From NCBI RefSeq assembly GCF_037861325.1, contig NZ_JAFELW010000006.1: DNA of 64,000 nucleotides. One strand, 5' to 3'. Source of the stretch: Riemerella anatipestifer_F. Lineage in GTDB: Bacteria; Bacteroidota; Bacteroidia; Flavobacteriales; Weeksellaceae. Made by a program: the position numbers and the translations under genes. Shown piece by piece: positions 42,546 through 51,105 of this stretch. The notes beneath the pieces are model-generated. The model was not told the DNA's origin. It saw nothing but the letters and a program-made list of their open reading frames with translations, and did not search any database. The number at the start of each line of letters is the position of its first letter. Within the stretch, counting starts at the first letter, position 1.

Positions 42546-43610
42546 ATGCATAATCAATTAGGTAATTTTCTTTCTTTGAATACCTTTGGAGAAAGTCACG
42601 GTTTAGCTTACGGAGGCATCATCACCAATTTTCCTGCGGGGATAGAAGTAGATTTAGACGCCGTACAGAAAGAATTAGACAGAAGAAAACCTGGGCAGTC
42701 TGCCATTGTAACCCAAAGAAAGGAAAGCGACACGGTGAAATTTCTGTCTGGTATTTTTGAAGGCAAAACCACAGGCACTCCAATAGGCTTTATTATAGAA
42801 AATGAAAATCAAAAAAGTAAAGATTACGATCACTTAGCATCTGCCTATCGCCCTAGCCACGCCGATTTTACTTACGACCAAAAATTCGGACATAGAGACC
42901 ACCGTGGCGGAGGCAAATCCTCGGCTAGAGAAACCATCAATTGGGTAGCCGCTGGAGCTTTAGCAAAAAACATTCTCCCTAAAGAGGTTGAAATACACGC
43001 CTATGTGTCTTCCGTAGGAAATATATTTTGTGAAAAACCTTACCAAGATTTGGATTTTTCTAAAACAGAAAGCAACGAAATTCGTTGCCCAGACGAGAAT
43101 GTTGCAAAGGAAATGATTGACCGAATTAAAGAGATTAAAAAAGAAGGCAATACTATAGGAGGCACCATCACTTGTGTGGTTAAAAATCTACCTGTAGGCA
43201 TAGGCGAACCTGTATTTGGCAAACTTCAGGCAGAACTTGCTAAGGCGATGCTCAACATCAATGCAGCTAAAGGCTTCGAGTATGGCAGTGGGTTTTGCGG
43301 AGCTGCTATGACGGGTAAAGAACACAACGATTTATTCAATACTGATTTTTCTACCAAGACCAATCTATCAGGTGGCATACAAGGCGGCATTTCCAACGGA
43401 ATGGATATTTATTTCCGTGTGGCTTTTAAGCCTGTGGCAACCATTTTAAGACCGCAAGAAAGCGTGGATAAACTAGGCCATAAAGTAACGGTGGAAGGCA
43501 AAGGCAGACACGACCCTTGCGTGCTTCCTCGTGCAGTACCTGTGGTAGAAAATCTTACCGCTTTTGTACTTGCCGATTTATTTTTAATTAACCAAATAAG
43601 AAGACGGTAG
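42546..43610 (+). CDS. aroC: chorismate synthase
   Basis: 354 aa. Last step of the shikimate pathway, FMN-dependent. Signatures: GESHGLAYGG (His for catalysis), FGHRDHRGGGKSSARET (second catalytic His) and GMDIYFRVAFKPVATI ... RHDPCVLPRAVPVVE. The next gene starts 2 nt after its stop. Confidence 0.97.
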   Translation: MHNQLGNFLSLNTFGESHGLAYGGIITNFPAGIEVDLDAVQKELDRRKPGQSAIVTQRKESDTVKFLSGIFEGKTTGTPIGFIIENENQKSKDYDHLASAYRPSHADFTYDQKFGHRDHRGGGKSSARETINWVAAGALAKNILPKEVEIHAYVSSVGNIFCEKPYQDLDFSKTESNEIRCPDENVAKEMIDRIKEIKKEGNTIGGTITCVVKNLPVGIGEPVFGKLQAELAKAMLNINAAKGFEYGSGFCGAAMTGKEHNDLFNTDFSTKTNLSGGIQGGISNGMDIYFRVAFKPVATILRPQESVDKLGHKVTVEGKGRHDPCVLPRAVPVVENLTAFVLADLFLINQIRRR

Positions 43611-43612
43611 TT

Positions 43613-44176
43613 ATGAAAAACTATTGGGACAAAGCCGTTTCTTTTGAGGCTTATTTAGAAGAAACTCACCACAGAATAGACCACCCCAAAACAGAAGAAG
43701 AGGCAGAGAAAAAGCCTTACTACGAACTGGGACTCCAAAGAATGAACCGTATGCTAAAGGCATTTAAGCCTACGGACGAAGATTTCAAAACTTTGGAAGC
43801 TAAGAAATTCAATGGTAAAATACTCATTATTTCGGAGCCTTGGTGTGGAGATGCCAGTCAGCTCGTGCCTGTATTGGCTCGTTTTTTTGAAGGCAGAAAC
43901 GATGTAAGACTATTTTATAGAGATTCTGACACTTCTCTTATCGACCAATTTTTAACCAACGGAGGTAGGTCTATCCCAAAAGTCTTAATTTTAGATGAAA
44001 ACTTTAATGTGATTAAAACTTGGGGACCTCGACCTAAATACGGTGTAGAGCTGTTTGAAAAGTTTAAAGCCTCTTCTGAAACTTATTCTAAAGAGGAGTT
44101 CTACAACGATTTACAAGTCTACTATGCCAAAAACAAAGGTAAAGATACCCTAAACGAAATTTTAGAACTGCTATAA
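43613..44176 (+). CDS. thioredoxin family protein
   Basis: 187 aa. Thioredoxin-like fold with the motif EPWCGDASQLVP in place of WCGPC: only the first Cys is kept, so it is not a classic disulfide reductase. GRSIPKVLILD with a cis-Pro follows. This type occurs widely in Bacteroidota; function unknown. It begins 2 nt after aroC, so it is co-transcribed. Confidence 0.88.
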   Translation: MKNYWDKAVSFEAYLEETHHRIDHPKTEEEAEKKPYYELGLQRMNRMLKAFKPTDEDFKTLEAKKFNGKILIISEPWCGDASQLVPVLARFFEGRNDVRLFYRDSDTSLIDQFLTNGGRSIPKVLILDENFNVIKTWGPRPKYGVELFEKFKASSETYSKEEFYNDLQVYYAKNKGKDTLNEILELL

Positions 44177-44196
44177 TTTAATTAAATATACCTGCT

Positions 44197-44754
44197 ATGA
44201 ATTTTCTAAAAAAGAATTTCATTTTCTTACTGCTCACCGCCTTGCTATTGTCGGTATTTTTATTTTCTAAATTCGGAGATTTTGTGAGGAGTCAGCTTCT
44301 TATGAAACCAGCCATAGAAAAGCTAGACAATGCTTTACTCATCACTGATGAAGAGTTTGACATTAGTCTAAAAGGTGTAAATGTACCTGATACCAATCTA
44401 AAAAACTTTAAAGGTAAAACGCTATTTCTTAACTTTTGGGGGAGCTGGTGCCCGCCTTGCCGTGCAGAGTGGGGTTCTATCCAAAAACTCTACGATAAAC
44501 AAAACGACAAAATGAGTTTTGTACTTATCGCTATGCAAGACGACGAGGAAAAAGTGAAGCAATTTCTAGCAGATAACCACTATACCGCCCCTGTCTATAT
44601 TGCCCAAAGCCCTATTTTGGACAAGCTACTGCCCAAATCCTTCCCTACCACTTTTATTATAGACAAAACGGGGAGAATTGTAGAAAAGGACGATACCGCC
44701 AACGATTGGAACTCTGCCAATGTACACCAACTGGTAGAAACAATAGCCAAATAA
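44197..44754 (+). CDS. TlpA family thiol-disulfide oxidoreductase
   Basis: 185 aa. N-terminal membrane anchor (FIFLLLTALLLSVFLFS, about 9-25) then a thioredoxin domain with the active site WGSWCPPCRAEW (both Cys present) and SFPTTFIIDKTG. Probably periplasmic, reducing cytochrome c or other thiol substrates. 20 nt after the preceding thioredoxin gene, so likely the same operon with aroC. Confidence 0.9.
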   Translation: MNFLKKNFIFLLLTALLLSVFLFSKFGDFVRSQLLMKPAIEKLDNALLITDEEFDISLKGVNVPDTNLKNFKGKTLFLNFWGSWCPPCRAEWGSIQKLYDKQNDKMSFVLIAMQDDEEKVKQFLADNHYTAPVYIAQSPILDKLLPKSFPTTFIIDKTGRIVEKDDTANDWNSANVHQLVETIAK

Positions 44755-44809
44755 TATTTTGGAACGGATTTTGAGTATTCTGTTCCCGAATTATTTAATC
44801 ATATAAAAA

Positions 44810-45136
44810 ATGAAATCTAGATTAAAGTTTTTAGGATTGGCTTTGTTTCAGCATAAAGGGCTTTTAAGAAGAATGCCCGAGCTTTTACGAATGATAAAAG
44901 CCATCATTAGCAAACAGTATAAACCTTCGGTTAAGAACGTTTTACTTCCTGCCATAGCCTTAGTTTATATTATTTCGCCTATAGACATTTTACCAGATTT
45001 TATACCCGCTATTGGTGTTGTGGACGACTTGGGTATTTTGGCTTTAGTGCTTCCGCTCCTAATGAAAGAGCTCAACCAATTCTCCGAATGGGAGGCAAAT
45101 AAAAAAATGATAAAAACAATAGTTATAGAAAACTAG
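44810..45136 (+). CDS. YkvA family (DUF1232) membrane protein
   Basis: 108 aa. The DUF1232 core IALVYIISPIDILPDFIPAIGVVDDLGILALVLPLL is present, with one or two membrane helices. Function unknown. Followed by a strong terminator, 3' end of the aroC run. Confidence 0.88.
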   Translation: MKSRLKFLGLALFQHKGLLRRMPELLRMIKAIISKQYKPSVKNVLLPAIALVYIISPIDILPDFIPAIGVVDDLGILALVLPLLMKELNQFSEWEANKKMIKTIVIEN

Positions 45137-45163
45137 AAACTATACATATTTATAAAACGTAAA

Positions 45164-45190
45164 AGGTGAAGCTAACGCTTCACCTTTTTT
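45164..45190 (+). terminator. terminator after the YkvA gene
   Basis: 9-bp stem AGGTGAAGC/GCTTCACCT, 4-nt loop, T6. Confidence 0.85.
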
Positions 45191-45215
45191 AATTTTAAAA
45201 ACGAATTCCAAATTT

Positions 45216-45518
45216 TTAGTGTTTTTTCTTTGGGATGAATCTTTCATAAAAATCCCCACTTCCCTTCGCATCAAGTCTGCCAACTATAACATTGGTAGAG
45301 CTTTTAGATAAATCTATATTTGGTATAAGACGATAATGCTCCCGAGCTCCGACAGGTAGAGATACATCATCTATCTCACTTTGATTTAGTTCAGCAAGTT
45401 GTAGAAGAACTTTGGCGAACGACTTTAATCCTTTTGGAGTTCCATGAATTAAAACTTCATTAGCCTCTTTATCAATAAATATATCTAGTTCTCCTTGTAT
45501 TTGAGTTTGTTTTTCCAT
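45216..45518 (-). CDS. Imm32-like putative immunity protein
   Basis: 100 aa. The pattern TPKGLKSFAKVLLQLAEL, then HYRLIPNIDLSKSSTNVIVGRL, resembles Imm32 polymorphic-toxin immunity proteins (late LSxxSxxxIVxRL motif). No toxin gene is adjacent. Lies next to another unrecognised small gene, both on the minus strand and between housekeeping genes. Assignment is tentative and rests on the motif. Confidence 0.55.
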   Translation of the reverse strand: MEKQTQIQGELDIFIDKEANEVLIHGTPKGLKSFAKVLLQLAELNQSEIDDVSLPVGAREHYRLIPNIDLSKSSTNVIVGRLDAKGSGDFYERFIPKKKH

Positions 45519-45554
45519 TAGGATTTAACTATTTGTATTCTGTTAGTTTAAATC

Positions 45555-46088
45555 TTACCTCCATTCTTCTCTCAATTTTTGCCACTCTCTCCAAAACGCT
45601 AAATATCCTTTTTTCTCCAAATCATCAGCTGGGATTATCTTTGATAAACTTGATTTATAAAAATCTTCAACTTTATCTGCAAAGTTCAAAACTAATTCTT
45701 TATACCTTTCTCTATCAATTATAGCTTCTTCACCATTATCTGTGATATGCTTAACTTTAACATCATCAGTGTGAATGATAATCCAATCAATTCCATTTGG
45801 ACACCCTATGATTAAAGCTCTATCATTCTCCGTATCAGCTACAAAAAAATGACCACAACAAGGAAGCAATTGACTAGCAAAATCATCTTTTTTATAATTA
45901 TTTTTAAGAGTTCTTAACAGATATAATGCTGTGGTGCTAACAGCTACTTCTAAATCATCTTTATTCGCAACCACTTCGTTTCCTATTTTCACAAATACAT
46001 ATCCGTGAGCGCAAAGGTCTGTAGGGTCGTCAGTATTGTTTATCCAATGAAGGTCTAATAACTCTAGTTCAAAATTATTGTTTGACAT
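45555..46088 (-). CDS. protein of unknown function, possible immunity or accessory gene
   Basis: 177 aa, cytosolic, no signal or membrane helix. Sequence contains LELLDLHWINNTDDPTDLCAHG, CCGHFFVADTEN and a Trp-rich end (FWREWQKLREEW). No family recognised. ATG 46088 is chosen since a longer reading would run into lipA. Its position next to the Imm32-like gene suggests a shared function, but this is inference. Confidence 0.6.
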   Translation of the reverse strand: MSNNNFELELLDLHWINNTDDPTDLCAHGYVFVKIGNEVVANKDDLEVAVSTTALYLLRTLKNNYKKDDFASQLLPCCGHFFVADTENDRALIIGCPNGIDWIIIHTDDVKVKHITDNGEEAIIDRERYKELVLNFADKVEDFYKSSLSKIIPADDLEKKGYLAFWREWQKLREEWR

Positions 46089-46110
46089 TTTTTTTAGAGC
46101 GATATAAATC

Positions 46111-46983
46111 TTAATGGATATGCTTTTCTGCATGGTAAGAACTTCTTACAAGTGGAGAACTTTCCACATGGCGAAATCCTAGACTCTTTGCAAACACGCC
46201 ATACTCTTCAAACTCTTCTGGAGTGATAAATCTTTTTACAGGTAAATGTTTTTTCGTAGGTTGTAAATACTGCCCAAGAGTAATAACATCTACATTAGCA
46301 TTTCTAATATCCTCAATAGTTTGGAATACTTCATTTTTCTCTTCCCCTAAACCTAGCATTATTCCTGTTTTGGTACGGCGTTGTCCCGCTTCTTTTAAAT
46401 ATCTTAAAACCTCTAAACTTCTTTCATATTTAGCTTGTATTCTCACTTCTCTGGTAAGTCTTTTTACCGTTTCCATATTATGCGAAACTACTTCTGGGGC
46501 TACCTCTACGATACGGTCTATATGTTTTGTAATCCCTTGAAAGTCGGGAATAAGAGTTTCCATAGTGGTAGTTGGCGAAATTCTGCGAACGGCATTTACT
46601 GTTTCAGCCCATAGGATAGAGCCCATATCCTTCAAATCATCTCTATCTACGGAGGTAAGTACGGCATGTTTTATTTTCATAAGTTTTATAGAACGAGCTA
46701 CCTTCTCTGGTTCGTCCCAGTTAACATCTAAAGGCTTCCCTGTTTTAACTCCACAAAAACCACAACTTCTAGTACAAATATTTCCTAAAATCATAAAAGT
46801 GGCGGTACCTTCTCCCCAACATTCGCCCATATTAGGACAAGAACCACTCTGGCAAATAGTATTGAGTTTATATTTGTCTACAAGAGTTCTCAACTCACGG
46901 TAGTTTTTACCAGTGGGTAGCTTTACTCTTATCCATTTTGGTTTTTGCGTTACAGTATTGTTTTCTTGTATATTATTTTCCAT
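46111..46983 (-). CDS. lipA: lipoyl synthase
   Basis: 290 aa. Radical-SAM enzyme that inserts sulfur into octanoyl groups. The auxiliary cluster motif is CQSGSCPNMGECW (CX4CX5C), the radical SAM motif is CTRSCGFC (CxxxCxxC) and the C-terminal SSPLVRSSYHAEKH carries the serine ligand. Overlaps the end of the sigma factor gene by 11 nt. Confidence 0.97.
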   Translation of the reverse strand: MENNIQENNTVTQKPKWIRVKLPTGKNYRELRTLVDKYKLNTICQSGSCPNMGECWGEGTATFMILGNICTRSCGFCGVKTGKPLDVNWDEPEKVARSIKLMKIKHAVLTSVDRDDLKDMGSILWAETVNAVRRISPTTTMETLIPDFQGITKHIDRIVEVAPEVVSHNMETVKRLTREVRIQAKYERSLEVLRYLKEAGQRRTKTGIMLGLGEEKNEVFQTIEDIRNANVDVITLGQYLQPTKKHLPVKRFITPEEFEEYGVFAKSLGFRHVESSPLVRSSYHAEKHIH

Positions 46984-47530
46984 TGATGTTATTTTTGAGT
47001 AATTCCTTTAGTACTTTTTTAGCTCTCATTATTCTTACTTTGGCATTAGAAACCGAAATATTCAGTATATCCGAAATTTCTTTAATACTCTTTTCTTCAA
47101 AAAACCTCAGATTGATAATTTCTTGATAATTAGCCTCTAAAGTTTCTATAGCTTTAACAATTTCTTTATCTTCTTCTTCTGAAATCATCAATTCTTCGGG
47201 AGATTTAGCCAAGGTATTTCTAAACTCTTCCATATATTCTATTGGTGTTTCACTGTCTCTACTTTTTTTTCTCCAATAATCTATTATAGTATTTTGGGCT
47301 ATGGTAAGTACCCAAGTTTTGAATTGAAAATTAGGATCGTAAAGCTCTATTTTTGACAACACTTTAGAGAATATATTTACTGTAATTTCGTCGGCTTCGG
47401 TTTCATTCTTCACTTTTTTCATCACAAAGGAGAACACATTTACCCAAAACTTATTGATAAGCCTTGTTTGAGATTTTTGATCCTTATTTTTTGCTTTTTC
47501 TATAAGAACTAATAAAGCCTCTTCTTCCAC
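46973..47530 (-). CDS. RNA polymerase ECF-type sigma factor
   Basis: 185 aa. Region 2 (FVMKKVKNETEADEITVNIFSKVLSKI, ...FKTWVLTIAQNTIIDYWRKKS) and region 4 (LEANYQEIINLRFFEEKSIKEISDILNISVSNAKVRIMRAKKVLKELL) are complete. No anti-sigma gene is adjacent; lipA follows with an 11-nt overlap. The GTG at 47530 is the chosen start: the in-frame TTG at 47572 lies upstream of a -7 box (47549-47556) and would not be in the transcript. A later start is possible. Confidence 0.8.
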   Translation of the reverse strand: MEEEALLVLIEKAKNKDQKSQTRLINKFWVNVFSFVMKKVKNETEADEITVNIFSKVLSKIELYDPNFQFKTWVLTIAQNTIIDYWRKKSRDSETPIEYMEEFRNTLAKSPEELMISEEEDKEIVKAIETLEANYQEIINLRFFEEKSIKEISDILNISVSNAKVRIMRAKKVLKELLKNNINGK

Positions 47531-47548
47531 AGTACTGAAAATATCGTA

Positions 47549-47556
47549 CAAATATA
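47549..47556 (-). promoter_or_regulatory. -7 promoter element of the sigma factor-lipA unit
   Basis: TATATTTG on the minus strand, 18 nt before the proposed GTG start. Confidence 0.5.
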
Positions 47557-47650
47557 AAGAACAAATAGCCAATAAAAAATAAACTTCTAAGTTTTACTGA
47601 AATTAAAAAAAATATAGTTTCCAAAAACTTTTAGTTATGTAAACAAAAAA

Positions 47651-47673
47651 AGTTCAAACGATTTGTTTGAACT
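47651..47673 (-). terminator. terminator of tRNA(CAU)
   Basis: 9-bp perfect stem AGTTCAAAC/GTTTGAACT, 5-nt loop, T7 on the minus strand, just downstream of the tRNA. Confidence 0.85.
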
Positions 47674-47683
47674 TTCAAAGTCG

Positions 47684-47757
47684 TGGTCCCACCTGGGCTC
47701 GAACCAGGGACCACCTGATTATGAGTCAGGTGCTCTAACCAACTGAGCTATAGGACC
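47684..47757 (-). tRNA. tRNA with anticodon CAT (Met elongator or Ile2)
   Basis: 74 nt: acceptor GGTCCTA/TGGGACC, anticodon stem CTGA around loop CTCATAA (anticodon CAT), T-loop GGTTCGAGCCC, discriminator A, CCA not encoded. A lysidine-modified Ile2 cannot be told from elongator Met by sight. Promoter at 47789-47796. Confidence 0.95.
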
Positions 47758-47788
47758 TATAAAATTCAGTGGTTGAATTTTGTGCTTG

Positions 47789-47796
47789 CAAAAATA
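47789..47796 (-). promoter_or_regulatory. -7 promoter element of tRNA(CAU)
   Basis: TATTTTTG on the minus strand, 31 nt before the tRNA; matches TAnnTTTG. The rest of 47800-48005 is AT-rich with no other feature seen. Confidence 0.5.
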
Positions 47797-48007
47797 CGCT
47801 TTTTTATTTAATCTCCAAATTTTTTATTACTTTATTTAAGTGTTTTTACTGAAAATCTGCAAGTATAGTAAGTAATAGATATATAATTGTTTTATTATCA
47901 GTTTTTTATTTAATGCTATGGTTAAAATAAAAAATTATATACTAAACAACTCTTTTGTTATTATAGGTTCGCTTTTGCAATTTTCTGTATATTTAAAACA
48001 AATGTAC

Positions 48008-48015
48008 TAACTTTG
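48008..48015 (+). promoter_or_regulatory. -7 promoter element of rbfA
   Basis: TAACTTTG, 8 nt before the ATG at 48024. Confidence 0.5.
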
Positions 48016-48023
48016 CACTAGTT

Positions 48024-48383
48024 ATGGAAAGTAATAGACAAAGAAAGATAGCTCAAATTATACAGGAAGATTTTTCCGAGCTTTTTAGAAAACAAGCGGC
48101 TGATAGTAAAGCACAATTTTTAATATCTGTTTCTGATGTAAAGGTAACAGCCGATTTAGGAATTGCTAAGATTTATCTAAGCATTTTTCCTCAGAATTAT
48201 CGCGAAGCAATAATGAAAGAAATAGAGGCGAATAAATCTCAATATCGTCATTTTATAGGCAATAAAATGGCAAAGCAGGTTCGTGTAATTCCTCAGTTAA
48301 GCTTTTATTTAGACACTAGTTTAGACGAAGTAGAAAGAATAGAAAAAGAACTAAAAGGAGAAGGTGATAACCCTATACTCTAA
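48024..48383 (+). CDS. rbfA: 30S ribosome-binding factor A
   Basis: 119 aa. Cold-adaptation factor for 16S rRNA processing. RQRKIAQIIQEDFSELF at the N-terminus, VSDVKVTADLGIAKIYLSIF and RVIPQLSFYLDTSLDEVERIEKEL are family features. Starts an operon with the LolC/E-type permease gene, 11 nt downstream. Confidence 0.93.
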   Translation: MESNRQRKIAQIIQEDFSELFRKQAADSKAQFLISVSDVKVTADLGIAKIYLSIFPQNYREAIMKEIEANKSQYRHFIGNKMAKQVRVIPQLSFYLDTSLDEVERIEKELKGEGDNPIL

Positions 48384-48394
48384 AAAGTAAAACA

Positions 48395-49597
48395 TTGAAA
48401 AACACTCCTTTTTATATAGCAAAGCGTTATTTGTTGGCAAAAAAAGGTAGCCAAGCAGTAAGTTTTATTACTGGTTTGGCAGCTATAGCTATGATGGTGG
48501 CGGTAGCAGCTATGTTTATTATTGTGTCTGTTTTTTCAGGTTTAGAAGAACTCAATAAGGATTTAGTAGAAGATTTACACGCCGATTTAACCATTACTAG
48601 CACTCGTGGAAAAACCTTAGAGAATATAGATAAAATTACTGATGTACTAGGACAGAATAAATCCATATCATCTTTTTCTAAAGTTATAGAAGAAAAGGTC
48701 TATCTAGACTATAATAATAATGGAGAAATAGCCTATATAAGAGGCGTAGATTCGGTTTATGCTAAGGTTAATCCTATACAGAATAGTATTTTTTTCGGAA
48801 GTTATCTTTCGTTTGATTATACCAATGATATTGTTATGGAGAATGGGCTTAACTCTAGGCTTTCCATTCCTGTAGGGTCTGATAGAGATTATGCACAGCT
48901 TTTTATGCCTAAGCCGGGGAAAGGTATTATAAACAAAGAGTCTGATATATTTAACAAAAAAGAGGTTTTTGCAATAGGGGTTTTTAATGGTAAAGACCAA
49001 CTTAATAGTTATGTCATAGCTCCTATAGAGCTGACTCAGGAACTCCTAAACCTGCCCAAAGGTACCGCTTATAGCATTGTGATTAAACTGAAAGATAGTG
49101 CTAACGCCAATGTCGTTAAAAAAGATTTAGAGGGTAAGCTTACACATGTTAAGATAAGCACCAAAGAGGAAGAAAATGCAGCTTTTTGGAAGATGATAAA
49201 CACCGAAAAATTGATGATTTATCTCATTTTCGGACTGGTGATTTTTATTACAACATTCAATTTGGCTGGAGCAATTATTATTCTTCAGTTAGATAAAAAG
49301 GAACAATCCAAGGTTTTAATTTCTTTAGGCATGACTAAGCAAAGTCTTAGAAAAATTTATTTCTATACAGGAGGTCTTGTAGTTATTTTTGGCGTTTTAG
49401 CGGGACTTATCATAGGTACTTTAATTTGTTTATTTCAAATTCAGACAGGACTATTCAAAGCAGGAGAACTATTACCTTTCCCAGTAAAGATAGAAATGAG
49501 AAACTACTTAGTAGTAATGGGTACAGCCCTATTCTTAGGACTTGGAGTATCTTATGTATTCTCAAAAATAAATAAGAGCTACTTAAGTTTTAGGTAA
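48395..49597 (+). CDS. ABC transporter permease, LolC/LolE (FtsX) type
   Basis: 400 aa. Start is a TTG codon, giving FYIAKRYLLAKKGSQAVSFITGLA, the conserved LolC/LolE N-terminus. Four membrane helices: one near 20-45 and three in the last 130 residues, with a large periplasmic domain between (about 50-260). A LolD-type ATPase gene exists at 29217-29882. Lipoprotein release is the likely function; subtype (LolC, LolE, or other) not fixed. Confidence 0.85.
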   Translation: MKNTPFYIAKRYLLAKKGSQAVSFITGLAAIAMMVAVAAMFIIVSVFSGLEELNKDLVEDLHADLTITSTRGKTLENIDKITDVLGQNKSISSFSKVIEEKVYLDYNNNGEIAYIRGVDSVYAKVNPIQNSIFFGSYLSFDYTNDIVMENGLNSRLSIPVGSDRDYAQLFMPKPGKGIINKESDIFNKKEVFAIGVFNGKDQLNSYVIAPIELTQELLNLPKGTAYSIVIKLKDSANANVVKKDLEGKLTHVKISTKEEENAAFWKMINTEKLMIYLIFGLVIFITTFNLAGAIIILQLDKKEQSKVLISLGMTKQSLRKIYFYTGGLVVIFGVLAGLIIGTLICLFQIQTGLFKAGELLPFPVKIEMRNYLVVMGTALFLGLGVSYVFSKINKSYLSFR

Positions 49598-49638
49598 CTT
49601 ATAATTATTAACTTTGTACAAAATAAATTTAATTGATT

Positions 49639-50688
49639 ATGAAAAACATTTATTTAATACTCACTCTTTTAATCGGAGGACTTGGGTTAGCTCAAATCCC
49701 AAATGGTTATTATGACGGCACAGAAGGACTTTCGGGATATACTCTTAAAAGTAAGTTGAGTGAGATTATTACTAATGGACATAGAGACAGAGGGTATAAC
49801 GGACTTTGGACAGCTTACGCAACCACAGACAGAGATTTATATTATGAAAATGATAATACAATTTTAGATATCTACTCCGAAAATCCTAACGGAAAAGACC
49901 CTTATTCATATAGATATAAAACTAACCAATGTGGCAATTATTCTGGAGAAGGAAGCTGTTATAATAGAGAACACATTATACCTCAAAGTTTGTTTAGTAA
50001 AGCGTCTCCTATGAGAAATGATGCTCATTTTGTAGTTCCCACAGATGGTTATGTTAATGGTAAAAGAGATAGCTATCCATTTGGTGTAGTAGGCACCGCT
50101 ACTTGGACTTCTAAAAATGGCTCTAAACTAGGTAAAAATAGCACCACTGGATATAGTGGAACAGTTTTTGAACCTATAGATGAGTTTAAAGGTGATGTAG
50201 CAAGAATGATACTATACTTTGTAACGAGGTATGAAAAACGAATTCCTAGTTTCCAATCAGGCAATATGTTTAATGGAACTACAACACAAGGCTTAGAGGA
50301 TTGGCAACTAGATATTTTACTCACTTGGCACAACCAAGACCCTGTGAGCCAAAGGGAAATAGACAGAAATAATGCTGTTTACAATCATCAAAGTAACAGA
50401 AATCCTTTCATAGACCATCCAGAATGGGTTAATAAAATTTGGAAGACCGAACTTTCTACCAAAGAAACACATAAAAATAAAGATTTAAAAATTTATCCAA
50501 ATCCAGTTACTGGAGGCAAGTTGTATCTTTCTAATTGGAAAGATTTGGATAAAATAGATATTTTCAGTATGGATGGGAAGAAAGTGAAATCAGTTAAATC
50601 TTCTAATGAAATAGATGTATCTGAGCTTCCTAAGGGTGTATATCTATTGAAAGTAGATTCAAGGACTATAAAATTCATTATTAGGTAA
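49639..50688 (+). CDS. secreted endonuclease I with T9SS sorting domain
   Basis: 349 aa. Signal peptide (...LIGGLGLAQ), endonuclease I domain with the metal-finger motif NREHIIPQSLF and DAHFVVPTDGYVNGKRDSYPFG, then a C-terminal T9SS type A sorting domain: LKIYPNPVTGGKLYLSN ... ELPKGVYLLKVDSRTIKFIIR. It should be exported by Sec, then by T9SS to the surface or medium and there degrade DNA. ATG 49639 (third codon of the longest frame) is used. Terminator at 50704-50739. Confidence 0.92.
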   Translation: MKNIYLILTLLIGGLGLAQIPNGYYDGTEGLSGYTLKSKLSEIITNGHRDRGYNGLWTAYATTDRDLYYENDNTILDIYSENPNGKDPYSYRYKTNQCGNYSGEGSCYNREHIIPQSLFSKASPMRNDAHFVVPTDGYVNGKRDSYPFGVVGTATWTSKNGSKLGKNSTTGYSGTVFEPIDEFKGDVARMILYFVTRYEKRIPSFQSGNMFNGTTTQGLEDWQLDILLTWHNQDPVSQREIDRNNAVYNHQSNRNPFIDHPEWVNKIWKTELSTKETHKNKDLKIYPNPVTGGKLYLSNWKDLDKIDIFSMDGKKVKSVKSSNEIDVSELPKGVYLLKVDSRTIKFIIR

Positions 50689-50703
50689 TGTTTTTAATAT
50701 ATT

Positions 50704-50742
50704 AAAGCTACATAGTACACCACCTTATTATGTAGCTTTTGC
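50704..50742 (+). terminator. terminator of the secreted nuclease gene
   Basis: 11-bp stem AAAGCTACATA/TATGTAGCTTT followed by T-rich sequence. Confidence 0.8.
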
Positions 50743-50744
50743 TA

Positions 50745-51060
50745 TTTAGTAATAATATAAAACCTCACAATAATACCTCTTTGAATAACAAAATTAAAAG
50801 GTTTTTCAGTATTTTTTTTCAAAAAACTTGTATACTTCCGCCCATCAATAAAGTGAATACAATTCACGGTCTAAGACAAAACATCTAATGTAGTTTCCTT
50901 TTATAAAAAGGAAAAATAAATTGTTGTTATTTTCTCTATCTAGAGGCTAAGTAAAGTTGATTTATAATCCTCCTCCGCTCGTACAAGCAAACCGCGTCTG
51001 TCCATTCATATTAAAAGATAGTATAGTAATTGCTGTACACCAATTACTATAACAAAAGCC
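50745..51060. other. intergenic stretch with structured, GC-rich segments; candidate non-coding RNA
   Basis: No gene of credible length. Seen: GTGAAT-ACA-ATTCAC hairpin (about 50853-50867), TTTCCTTTT-ATAA-AAAGGAAA (50895-50916), a GC-rich island CCTCCTCCGCTCGTACAAGC with CCGCGTCTGTCC (50969-51003) in otherwise AT-rich DNA, and TATAGTAATTG ... CAATTACTATA (about 51020-51051). The strand and ends of any RNA are not known. Confidence 0.35.
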
Positions 51061-51086
51061 TCCAAATAATTTTGGAAGCTTTTATA
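51056..51086 (-). terminator. terminator of the alkaline phosphatase gene
   Basis: On the minus strand AAAAGCTTCC ... GGAGGCTTTT with T run; 20 nt after the stop codon. Confidence 0.75.
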
Positions 51087-51105
51087 TTATTAAATCAAAA
51101 CACCA

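Noticed and set aside
47531..47572. TTG start of the sigma factor at 47572
   Set aside because: It lies upstream of the -7 promoter box at 47549-47556, so it would not be transcribed from that promoter.
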